Assembly (NCBI GenBank): GCA_021788565.1 | Contig: JAJYKO010000258.1 | Coordinates: 1 to 7,322 of the forward strand | Length of the DNA: 7,322 nt | Source: Chloroflexota bacterium | GTDB lineage: Bacteria; Chloroflexota; UBA6077 | Direction: 5' to 3' | In this document: one piece after another, positions 1 through 6,311 of the stretch | Position numbering within the stretch: position 1 is the first letter of the stretch | Layout: every line of letters starts with the position of its first letter | Position numbers and translations under genes: made by a program | The notes under the pieces: model-generated | The model's database searches: none | Told to the model about the DNA's origin: nothing | The model's input: the letters and a program-made list of their open reading frames with translations, nothing else

Positions 1-1090
1 TCAAGTTCATAGCCGCCACAAGGCTCCAGAAGATCTCGGGATTGTCGAAGATCAGATTAGGCCCGGGGGTAACACCGTGGAGCATCAGTCCGGCAAATAG
101 CACCGCGGTCACTGCCGTAAAGGGGATGCCCAGGGCCATAAGGGGCACCAGGGTGCCGCTGATGGAGCCATCGTCGGCCGACTTGGGTCCCGCTACTGCC
201 TGGACTGCCCCATGCCCGACCTCGCCTGGTGCGAGCCTGCGCTCCAGCCTGTAGGATGCGAAGGTGGAGAGTGTCATAGTCGGCCCGGGCAGGAGGCCCA
301 TCAAGAAGCCGAGTACGGAGCCCCGCAGACTGGCCGGTATCGCCTTCTTCCATTCCTGTCGGGTTGGCATTAGATCTCGATAGCTGATCCGTGGAGCTTG
401 GGGCAGTCCCAGATTCTTGGAGGCCAGATCCAGCATCTCGGCCATGCCTACGAGACCCATCACCATCGGGACCAGGTCGACCCCCAGTACCAGGTCGGGG
501 TCGCCAAAGGTATAGCGCTCAGTGCCGCCGAATGGCTCCATCCCAATGGTGGTGAGGGCGAGGCCAATGCCCAGAGCCACCATGCCCTTCGAAAACGAGG
601 CGCTGGAGACCTTAGAAAGCACTACCAGACCAACTACGGTGATGGCGAAGTACTCGGGAGGGCCGAAGGCTAGGGCAGCCTGACTTAGTGGACCCGCGAT
701 CAGCGTCAATCCAACCAGGCCAATCGTCGCCCCTATGAAGGAGCCGACCGCGGCTATTGCGAGGGCTGCACCCGCCCTTCCCTTCCTGGCGATCTGGTAG
801 CCGTCTATTCCGATGACCACAGATGGGGCCTCGCTGGGCACGTTCATCAAGATGGCGGTCATCGAGTCGCCGTACTGGGTGCCGTAGTAGATGCCTCCGA
901 GCATGATGAGGCCGGTCTCAACCTTCATGCTCATGGTGGGAATGAGAAGGATGGCGAGTACCACGGTGGGACCCATGCCTGGTAGGATGCCGACGGCGGT
1001 GCCGAGGAGGGCACCGAACATCGCCGCCAGGAAGTTCTCCGGAGTGAGCGCGATACTGAAGCCGTATGCTAGCCCCTCGAATGGGTTCAT
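1..1090 (-). CDS. tctA: TTT transporter large membrane subunit TctA, copy 2 (3' end outside window)
   Basis: Large integral-membrane permease subunit of a tripartite tricarboxylate transporter, expected to form the cation-coupled substrate channel with TctB and to receive substrate from a TctC-type binding protein. I translated it from the ATG at 1090; 363 complete codons run to the window edge without a stop, and about 145 residues should lie outside, judging from the full-length copy at 2488-4014. It aligns gap-free with that copy (about 52 differences in 361 residues by hand count). The family glycine motif GILPGMGP lies near residues 34-41, and the second-half motif GLLPGP near 265-270. 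A GAGGTGAG ribosome site lies a few bases before the start, and the AGGT-A-TA-ATG pattern is shared with the other copy. It lies 79 nt after tctC, across a strong hairpin. No tctB precedes it directly, so it may share the upstream TctB and TctC or have further partners outside the window. Confidence 0.93.
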   Translation of the reverse strand, partial: MNPFEGLAYGFSIALTPENFLAAMFGALLGTAVGILPGMGPTVVLAILLIPTMSMKVETGLIMLGGIYYGTQYGDSMTAILMNVPSEAPSVVIGIDGYQIARKGRAGAALAIAAVGSFIGATIGLVGLTLIAGPLSQAALAFGPPEYFAITVVGLVVLSKVSSASFSKGMVALGIGLALTTIGMEPFGGTERYTFGDPDLVLGVDLVPMVMGLVGMAEMLDLASKNLGLPQAPRISYRDLMPTRQEWKKAIPASLRGSVLGFLMGLLPGPTMTLSTFASYRLERRLAPGEVGHGAVQAVAGPKSADDGSISGTLVPLMALGIPFTAVTAVLFAGLMLHGVTPGPNLIFDNPEIFWSLVAAMNL

Positions 1091-1113
1091 GTACTCACCT
1101 CAACCCCAGCCTC

Positions 1114-1158
1114 AGCGGGCGTTGCGCTAGCGGTAGCACACATAGCGCAACGCCCGCT
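1114..1158 (-). repeat. Perfect 16-bp inverted repeat (hairpin) between tctC and tctA copy 2
   Basis: The arms at 1114-1129 and 1143-1158 are exact reverse complements and enclose a 13-nt loop. The stem is GC-rich (arm AGCGGGCGTTGCGCTA). In the transcript it begins 11 nt after the tctC stop codon and ends 23 nt before the tctA copy 2 start. No U-run follows on either strand, so it is not a classical intrinsic terminator. A plausible role is an intercistronic stem-loop that protects the tctC message or reduces read-through, so that binding protein is made in excess of permease. Termination by another route, or a dispersed palindromic repeat, are alternatives. Confidence 0.85.
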
Positions 1159-1169
1159 CAGCAAGCTAC

Positions 1170-2270
1170 CTACTGCTTCGCGGTCATTCCGGTTTCTTTG
1201 ATTACCTTCTGGACCTCGGTGTCGGCCTGCTGGAGGTACTGTGCGTACTGATCGTGCGGCATGAACTTGACGACGCTGCCCATCTCGTCCTCAATCTTCT
1301 TCTTGAAGGCAGGGTTCTCGGAGACCTTCTTCAGGGCAGCTTCGATCTTGAGGATGATCGGCATTGGGGTGCCCTTCGGGGCCACCCAGCCGCGGTTGGT
1401 CCCCCAGGTCATGTCTATGCCCTGTTCCTTATACGTGGCAACGTCGGGTAGCCTCGGATCGCGAGTGTCGTTCGCGAACCCCAGCACCTTCACTCGTTTC
1501 GCCTTCCACTGCGCCAGGGCCGAGCTGAGGGGAGACGCCCCAATATCCAAGTGCTTGCCGAGAACTGCCGTTACCCGTTGTGCAGTCCCATCGTAGCCGA
1601 CTTCCTTGAACTTCACGCCGGCCTTGTACTGCAACATCTCGATGTGCATCTGGGCTGTGGAGCCGAAGGTTACCCCAGCGGTGATTTGCCCCGGCCTCTT
1701 CTTAGCATCGGCGATCAGGTCCTTCATGTTGTTCCAGGGCTGGCTTGCCTCGGTCAACATGAACTCGGGAGAGGACACGATGAACGCGACGGGCTCGAAG
1801 GCGTTCCAGTCGTAGTCCACGAGTCCCAGAGCCTTGTTGATGAAGACGTGATCGTGGATTGACAGCAGCGTATAGCCATCCGGTTTGGCGTCTTTCGCCT
1901 GGCGGGTTCCGGTGGTGCCGCTGCCACCTTCGACGTCCTTAACCAGGACGGGTTGCCCCAACTCCTTGGTCATGAAATCCGCTACGACGCGCATGGGAAC
2001 GTCGGTATCACCGCCCGCGGGCCATGGGACGATCAGGGTAATCGGCTTCGTGGGCCAGTCAGTAGCAGGCTGAGCCGCGGCAGGTGCGGAGGTGGGGGCG
2101 GCTGCCGCAGGTGCGGAGGCGGAATTGGAGGACGCGGCCGCCGGCGCGGCGGCTGCCCCTCCGGCGGCTGCCGGTTTGGCGGGGGATGTCGAGGCGGAAC
2201 ACGCCATCGTGCCGACCAGCAGGGTTGCCAGGGAGACGACGAAAAGGACCAACCTGTAGCGACGGATCAT
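1170..2270 (-). CDS. tctC: TTT transporter substrate-binding lipoprotein (TctC/Bug family)
   Basis: Extracytoplasmic solute receptor of the TTT family, which binds a carboxylate and delivers it to TctA/TctB. The 366-residue protein starts with a basic N-terminus and hydrophobic stretch (about 6-22), followed by a lipobox-like TMAC with Cys24, pointing to a lipid-anchored protein. Residues 25-69 are an Ala/Pro/Ser-rich low-complexity tether. The Bug domain begins near residue 70 with WPTKPITLIVPWPAGGDTD, the classic first strand and AGG-TD ligand loop, then GQPVLVKD near 103-110 and PDGYTLL near 128-134. The mature domain of about 297 residues is normal for the family. A strong GGGAGAGG ribosome site lies 5 nt before the ATG at 2270. 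The gene is separated from tctA copy 1 by 217 nt, so it may have its own promoter, and is followed by the hairpin at 1114-1158. The tether resembles those of Chloroflexota lipoproteins (inference). Confidence 0.95.
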   Translation of the reverse strand: MIRRYRLVLFVVSLATLLVGTMACSASTSPAKPAAAGGAAAAPAAASSNSASAPAAAAPTSAPAAAQPATDWPTKPITLIVPWPAGGDTDVPMRVVADFMTKELGQPVLVKDVEGGSGTTGTRQAKDAKPDGYTLLSIHDHVFINKALGLVDYDWNAFEPVAFIVSSPEFMLTEASQPWNNMKDLIADAKKRPGQITAGVTFGSTAQMHIEMLQYKAGVKFKEVGYDGTAQRVTAVLGKHLDIGASPLSSALAQWKAKRVKVLGFANDTRDPRLPDVATYKEQGIDMTWGTNRGWVAPKGTPMPIILKIEAALKKVSENPAFKKKIEDEMGSVVKFMPHDQYAQYLQQADTEVQKVIKETGMTAKQ

Positions 2271-2433
2271 GGTTACCTCTCCCTTTTCTTTAAACGATTT
2301 CTAGTGAAAGGGAATGCCTCAGACGTCAAGACACAACCATGGACCCAGGGATGGTTTCCTATCGCCGGGCTTCTGCTCTTCGTTTGTCATCCACATGCGC
2401 CCGGTCTGCTTCAGGGCTAACGCTCGAGGGCGC

Positions 2434-2448
2434 AGGTGATCCTCACCT
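2434..2448. repeat. 15-bp palindrome in the tctA-tctC intercistronic gap
   Basis: AGGTGATCCTCACCT has 6-bp arms around a 3-nt centre, in the 217-nt gap between tctA copy 1 and tctC. It could be a weak hairpin or a protein-binding site. The rest of the gap shows no gene and no T-run terminator. A TTGACG hexamer on the minus strand (2324-2329) lacks a well-spaced -10 element, so I do not call a tctC promoter. Confidence 0.35.
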
Positions 2449-2487
2449 CCTATTCAACGTGATGCCTCGGGGACGCGGGGGCGCACT

Positions 2488-4014
2488 TCACAGGATGGAA
2501 CCAGGCTCCTGTGCCTTTACCCCAGCGGCGCCGGCGCGGCGGCCTGTGATCGCATTCAGGATCGGTGGCCCGAGTAGGACCAGCGCCAGGATGACCCACA
2601 GGACATCCGGGATCGGGCGGGTGACGAAGACCGACAGGTCGCCATCGCTCATCTCCAGACTGCGGCCGAAGTTGGCCTCCAGCATCGGTCCCAGCACCAT
2701 CCCCAGGATCAGCAGCGTGCGCTCGTAGTTCATCTGCTTCATGATGTAGCCCAGCACACCCGCCAGAACCAGGACCAACTCGTCCAGGGTGCTGTTGCGC
2801 AGGCTGTAGGTGCCGATCATCATCAGCACGACCAGCATCGCCGAGAGAATCGGCTGGGGTATCCTCAGGATACTGGTCCACATCCCAACCAGCGGGAAGT
2901 TCAGCACGAGGAGCGCCACGTTGCCAATGTACATGGCCGCCACCATCCCCCAGAAGATCTCAGGGCGCTCGGTGATCAGGGTGGGTCCGGGGGTAACGCC
3001 GTGGAGCAGGAGCCCCGCGAACAAGACCGCGGTCACGGCCGTGAAGGGGATGCCCAGGGCCATAAGGGGCACCAGGGTGCCGCTGATGGAGCCATCGTCG
3101 GCCGACTTGGGTCCCGCGACCGCCTGGACTGCCCCGTGCCCGACCTCCTCGGGTGCCAGCCTCTTCTCCAATCGATATGACGCGAAGGTGGACAGGGCCA
3201 TGGTGGGCCCGGGTAGGAGTCCCATGAAGAAGCCGAGGACCGAGCCCCGCAGGCTGGCGGGAATGGCCTTCTTCCACTCCTTGCGGGTGGGCATCAGGTC
3301 CCGATAGTTGATGCTGGCTGCTTTGGGCAGTCCCGCGTTCTTAGAGGCGATCTCGATCATCTCGGCCATGCCGATTATCCCCATCACCACAGGGATCAGG
3401 TCTACCCCCAGCAACAGGTCCGTGTTGCCGAAGGTATATCTGGGCATGCCGCTTAAGGGCTCGATGCCCACCGTCGTGAGGGCGAGCCCGATCCCCAGGG
3501 CCACGAGCCCCTTGGAGAGGGAGGCGGACGAGATCTTGGAGAGCACGAAGAGCCCGACAACGGTGATGGCGAAGTACTCGGGAGGCCCGAAGGCGAGGGC
3601 GGCCTGGCTGACCGGGCCCGCGATCAGCGTCAGCCCAATCAGGCCTATGGTCGCCCCTATGAAGGAGCCGACTGCCGCGGTAGCGAGGGCTGCACCCGCC
3701 CTTCCCTTCCTGGCTATCTGATAACCGTCTATTCCGATGACCACAGACGGGGCCTCGCTGGGGACGTTCATCAGGATGGCGGTCATGGAGTCGCCATACT
3801 GGGTGCCGTAGTAGATGGCTCCCAGCATGATGAGCCCGGTCTCCACCTTCATGTTCATGGTGGGAACCAGAAGGAGGGCCATGACGACGGTGGGGCCCAT
3901 GCCCGGTAAGATGCCGACGGCGGTGCCGAGGAGGGCGCCGAACAGCGCCGCCAGGAAGTTCTCGGGAGTCAGGGCGACGCCGAAGCCATACATCAGCCCC
4001 TGGATAGGATCCAT
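2488..4014 (-). CDS. tctA: TTT transporter large membrane subunit TctA, copy 1 (full length)
   Basis: Complete 508-residue polytopic permease, the usual size for TctA. The first half carries GILPGMGP (about 34-41), IYYGTQYGDSMTAIL (about 67-81) and the DGYQIARKGRAG segment (about 96-107). The second half carries RGSVLGFFMGLLPGP (about 256-270), GHGAVQAVAGPKSADDGS (about 292-309), LGIPFTAVTAV (about 320-330) and HGVTPGP (about 338-344), in the pseudo-repeated TctA layout. Some signature positions differ from the common family pattern as I recall it: NVPS where N-x-P-G is usual, GPKSADD where APE-ANN is usual, and GIPF where GIPG is usual. The start at 4014 lies 10 nt after the tctB stop, with AGAGG overlapping that stop, so translational coupling with tctB is likely. 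Copy 2 at 1-1090 is a close paralogue. The substrate is not predictable. Confidence 0.96.
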   Translation of the reverse strand: MDPIQGLMYGFGVALTPENFLAALFGALLGTAVGILPGMGPTVVMALLLVPTMNMKVETGLIMLGAIYYGTQYGDSMTAILMNVPSEAPSVVIGIDGYQIARKGRAGAALATAAVGSFIGATIGLIGLTLIAGPVSQAALAFGPPEYFAITVVGLFVLSKISSASLSKGLVALGIGLALTTVGIEPLSGMPRYTFGNTDLLLGVDLIPVVMGIIGMAEMIEIASKNAGLPKAASINYRDLMPTRKEWKKAIPASLRGSVLGFFMGLLPGPTMALSTFASYRLEKRLAPEEVGHGAVQAVAGPKSADDGSISGTLVPLMALGIPFTAVTAVLFAGLLLHGVTPGPTLITERPEIFWGMVAAMYIGNVALLVLNFPLVGMWTSILRIPQPILSAMLVVLMMIGTYSLRNSTLDELVLVLAGVLGYIMKQMNYERTLLILGMVLGPMLEANFGRSLEMSDGDLSVFVTRPIPDVLWVILALVLLGPPILNAITGRRAGAAGVKAQEPGSIL

Positions 4015-4024
4015 CTATTTACCT

Positions 4025-4489
4025 CTAGCCCTCGAAGAGCGTCCCCTGTGGCAGGGGAACCCCGAGGAAGTTGGCGAAGATCAGGTGGAAAAGACCCGCC
4101 AGCACGAGTGCGACGACGACGGCCTTCCAGACGCTCTTCAGGCCCATAACCCACCCAACTACCAGCGCCGCCAGGAACCCCACCACCAGGTCCCCCAACC
4201 TGTCAAGGAGAAGGGTGTAGCCCAGGGCCGCCAGCACCACCGTGATGACCCGCCAGCGGCCGATGCCGTGGGGCCACTCGAAGGAGACCCCGGCCTGGTT
4301 CGTGCCCTTGACGGCCTCTACCACGGTCATCGAGGTGGCGATCAGCAGCATCGCCCCGACCAGCATAGGGTACAATCCAGGCCCCGGGTGACTGAGGGAG
4401 CCGATCGGGTAGTTACGGTCCTCGGCCAGGTAGAAGAGGACTATCAAGACGCTGGCAGAGGACACAATCAGTGGCATCCGTCTAGCCAT
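4025..4489 (-). CDS. tctB: TTT transporter small membrane subunit TctB
   Basis: Small, poorly conserved membrane subunit of the TTT system that pairs with TctA. The 154-residue protein has hydrophobic segments at about 6-22, 40-58, 79-95, 100-116 and 119-143, matching the short polytopic TctB layout. Two family hallmarks are visible: the HPGPGLYP motif (residues 34-41) at the start of the second segment and the C-terminal LGVPLPQG (142-149). A GGAGG lies only 3 nt before the ATG at 4489; Met5 is an alternative start. It is the first gene of the visible minus-strand operon, so its promoter should lie in the 247-bp divergent region to its right. I found no convincing -35/-10 pair there for this strand. 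Confidence 0.92.
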   Translation of the reverse strand: MARRMPLIVSSASVLIVLFYLAEDRNYPIGSLSHPGPGLYPMLVGAMLLIATSMTVVEAVKGTNQAGVSFEWPHGIGRWRVITVVLAALGYTLLLDRLGDLVVGFLAALVVGWVMGLKSVWKAVVVALVLAGLFHLIFANFLGVPLPQGTLFEG

Positions 4490-4621
4490 GTTCCTCCATC
4501 CTTATCGCGGCGCTCTGGCGCTCTGTGGTCAACTGAGTCGGAATCTCGTTAGAAGGTTATCTTGACTTTTAGGACTCCGCCTTACGGCTCACTGACGGGT
4601 TCCTTCCAGCATCCTGAGGGA

Positions 4622-4675
4622 ATGCTTAAGATTTGCTGAGGCCGTTCGACCAATATTTAAGTAAATCCTAAGCAT
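4622..4675. repeat. Long inverted repeat in the tctB / adenylyltransferase divergent region
   Basis: ATGCTTAAGATTT (4622-4634) and AAATCCTAAGCAT (4663-4675) are reverse complements at 12 of 13 positions and enclose a 28-nt spacer. The spacer contains CCGTTCGACCA (4642-4652), which read on the minus strand matches five of six fixed positions of the general GntR consensus TNGTNNNACNA. ATTTA-AG-TAAAT (4655-4666) overlaps the right arm, and a perfect GCATCGATGC palindrome follows at 4672-4681. The AT-rich composition in a GC-rich neighbourhood fits a regulatory region. Otherwise the 247-bp gap (4490-4736) holds no gene that I can see. Confidence 0.5.
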
Positions 4676-4697
4676 CGATGCATTTCGGGCCGTCCGC

Positions 4698-4724
4698 TAT
4701 GATAGAGCCGGAGCTCAGAGGAGG
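4698..4724 (+). promoter_or_regulatory. Possible -10 element and ribosome site for the adenylyltransferase gene
   Basis: TATGAT (4698-4703) matches five of six -10 positions. The best -35 candidate at 17 nt spacing, TCGATG, matches only three of six. AGAGGAGG (4717-4724) is a strong Shine-Dalgarno sequence 12 nt before the ATG at 4737, which is somewhat far. The in-frame ATG at 4752 is farther still, so 4737 is preferred. Confidence 0.35.
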
Positions 4725-4736
4725 CGAAGTGGTGAT

Positions 4737-5237
4737 ATGGAGAGCAAAGTGATGGGGCGCGGGGATTTGGCATCCCGGCTCGCAGCCTTGCGAGCCGGAG
4801 GCAAGAGGGCGGTCTTCACCAATGGGGACTTCGATCTACTGCACACAGGTCACGTGCGGTACCTGCGAGAGGCTGCCTCACTGGGAGACGTGCTTGTTGT
4901 GGGACTGAGTGGTGACGCCTCGGTGGCCGAGCGCAAGGGGCCAGGTCGTCCGATAGTGCCGGAGGGCGACCGAGCGGAGGTGATGGCGGCCCTGGAAATG
5001 GTGGATTACGTGGTGGTCTTTCCGGAGAGGACGGCCGAGGCGATTGTGGGGGAGTTGAAGCCAGAAGTCTACGTGAAGGGTGGGGACTACACGCCAGAGA
5101 AGCTGCCGGAGGCTCGGGTGGTGGAGGCATATGGCGGGCAGGTGAGGCTACTCCCCTACCACGAGGACCGCTCCACCACGGGCATCGTCCAGCGCATCCT
5201 GGACGCATACTGTCCCGAACATCCAGAAGCCATTTGA
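4737..5237 (+). CDS. rfaE2: Stand-alone heptose-1-phosphate adenylyltransferase (RfaE domain II type)
   Basis: Nucleotidyltransferase of the cytidylyltransferase-like fold. The named family activity joins ATP and D-glycero-D-manno-heptose 1-phosphate to ADP-heptose for LPS or other glycoconjugates. The 166-residue protein matches the isolated C-terminal half of HldE/RfaE: TNGDFDLLHTGHVRYL (28-43) with the HTGH catalytic motif (36-39), then KGPGRPIVPEGDRAEVMAALEMVDYVVVF (about 67-95 in total), KGGDYTPE (114-121), GGQVRLLPY (133-141) and the closing RSTTGIVQRI (145-154). The usual NGCFD has Asp31 in place of Cys. The kinase half is absent and no other heptose gene is visible, so the true acceptor could be another sugar or a polyol phosphate. 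It is divergent from tctB and convergent with the dehydrogenase gene, whose stop codon lies 17 nt away, with no terminator between them. Confidence 0.85.
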   Translation: MESKVMGRGDLASRLAALRAGGKRAVFTNGDFDLLHTGHVRYLREAASLGDVLVVGLSGDASVAERKGPGRPIVPEGDRAEVMAALEMVDYVVVFPERTAEAIVGELKPEVYVKGGDYTPEKLPEARVVEAYGGQVRLLPYHEDRSTTGIVQRILDAYCPEHPEAI

Positions 5238-5254
5238 GTCACCTCGCGACGTAT

Positions 5255-6235
5255 TCAGTAGCCTGCCCACTTATCCACGACGTTCAGCAACGGCTGGCCG
5301 GAACAGTAGCGGCGGAAGTTCTCGACGAAGATGTCCTGCATATGGTTGAACAGGTTCTGGGATGCCGGAGAGTTGTGGGGCATGACGATTACGTTCGGAA
5401 GGTCGAAGAAGCGGCTCTCCGGAGGAAGCGGCTCGATATCGAAGACGTCGAGGCAAGCCCCGCGAATCCGGTTGGTCTTAAGCGCTTCGATTAGATCATC
5501 CTCGTTTACGACGGGTCCTCTCGCGACGTTAATCAGGATCGCATTCGGTTTCATGGCCCGGAATGTGGAGGCGTTGACCATTCCCTCGGTTTCATGCGTT
5601 AAGGCCGCGCAGACGGCCACGTAGTCTGCGTGGGCTACACACTCGTCCTGCTTGCTCGCCGGGAACAGTTCGTCCACGTGGGACAGCGAGGTCCCGGACA
5701 CCGACCGCTTGGTCCCGATTACCCTCATCTCCATCGCCTTGCAGAGCTTTGCCACCTCCAGGCCCGTCTTTCCCAGCCCAAGTATGGCCAGGGTAAGTCC
5801 GGACAGCTCCCGATGGGGGAGGTACTTCCATTCCCGGGCCTTCTGGTTGTCGTAGTGCGAATGGAGCGCCTTGGCATCGGCCAGAATGAAGGCAAGCACG
5901 GTCTCGGCGATGGCGCGCTTAGGTCCGCCTGCGCCGTTCGTGAGGGTAACGTCGCCTTCCGTTACCTCGGGGACCAGCACGCTCTCGACTCCAGCAGATC
6001 CACTGTGGAGCCAGCGAAGGTTAGGGGTGTTTCGGAGGAGCGCACTCCAGTCCTTCGGGCCGAAGGTCACGCCGAAGCGGGAGCTCGGATGGAACTTGAA
6101 GAGGACTTCGGCGTCTGATGCGTCGCCGCCGAGGCTTCCGTCCGCATGGATGGCGAGCAGTTCGACCGTGGGATCAACAGCCCTCAGCTGGGGCAGCAGG
6201 TCGTCCACCATGTAGTCGGGAACGATTACTTTCAT
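5255..6235 (-). CDS. D-isomer-specific 2-hydroxyacid dehydrogenase
   Basis: NAD(P)-dependent cytosolic oxidoreductase interconverting a 2-oxoacid and its D-2-hydroxyacid, or acting as a glyoxylate/hydroxypyruvate reductase. Numbering from a GTG at 6238 (327 residues): substrate-loop SGSAGVE (79-85), Rossmann GLGKTG (154-159), and the catalytic Arg240 (NVARGPVVNEDDL), Glu269 (DVFDIEPLP) and His288 (MPHNSPAS). All three catalytic residues are present. The strand after the glycine motif ends in VIGTKRS, with basic residues rather than Asp, suggesting a preference for NADP(H) (inference). I chose the ATG at 6235: GAGG (6244-6247) lies 8 nt before it, while the in-frame GTG at 6238 is only 5 nt away; both are possible. 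It lies 76 nt downstream of the regulator gene on the same strand and is probably co-transcribed. The overall sequence suggests the GhrA-like branch, without certainty on substrate. Confidence 0.92.
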   Translation of the reverse strand: MKVIVPDYMVDDLLPQLRAVDPTVELLAIHADGSLGGDASDAEVLFKFHPSSRFGVTFGPKDWSALLRNTPNLRWLHSGSAGVESVLVPEVTEGDVTLTNGAGGPKRAIAETVLAFILADAKALHSHYDNQKAREWKYLPHRELSGLTLAILGLGKTGLEVAKLCKAMEMRVIGTKRSVSGTSLSHVDELFPASKQDECVAHADYVAVCAALTHETEGMVNASTFRAMKPNAILINVARGPVVNEDDLIEALKTNRIRGACLDVFDIEPLPPESRFFDLPNVIVMPHNSPASQNLFNHMQDIFVENFRRYCSGQPLLNVVDKWAGY

Positions 6236-6282
6236 CACATTAGCCTCAAGGTAACATCATCCTGTCAGTTCCATGGTTTGAG

Positions 6283-6307
6283 CGGGCTCACATCACAAGT
6301 CAGCCCG
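6283..6307 (-). repeat. Short hairpin between regulator and dehydrogenase genes
   Basis: CGGGCT (6283-6288) and AGCCCG (6302-6307) pair around a 13-nt loop, starting 4 nt after the regulator stop codon. With a six-base stem and no following U-run it is at most a weak processing or attenuation element. Confidence 0.3.
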
Positions 6308-6311
6308 AGCC

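Noticed and set aside
57..353. Minus-strand open frame with a similar partner at 2960-3277
   Set aside because: The two frames resemble each other only because both are out-of-frame shadows of the duplicated tctA genes. They have Arg/Gly/Pro-rich low-complexity composition and no domain.
1114..1158. Intrinsic transcription terminator
   Set aside because: The stem is strong, but there is no U-run after it on either strand, and tctA copy 2 begins only 23 nt later.
2298..2329. Sigma70 promoter in front of tctC on the minus strand
   Set aside because: TTGACG is a fair -35, but the only -10-like hexamer (TAGAAA) is 20 nt away, beyond usual spacing.
1953..2420. 155-codon Gly/Arg-rich plus-strand open frame
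   Set aside because: It is the antisense reading of the Ala/Pro-rich tether of tctC and the adjoining gap.
3815..4552. 245-codon plus-strand open frame
   Set aside because: It lies antisense to the start of tctA copy 1 and all of tctB, has no recognisable domain, and arises from the GC-rich codon pattern of the real genes.
5238..5254. Bidirectional terminator between the convergent genes
   Set aside because: Only 17 nt separate the two stop codons and no stem with a T-run is visible.
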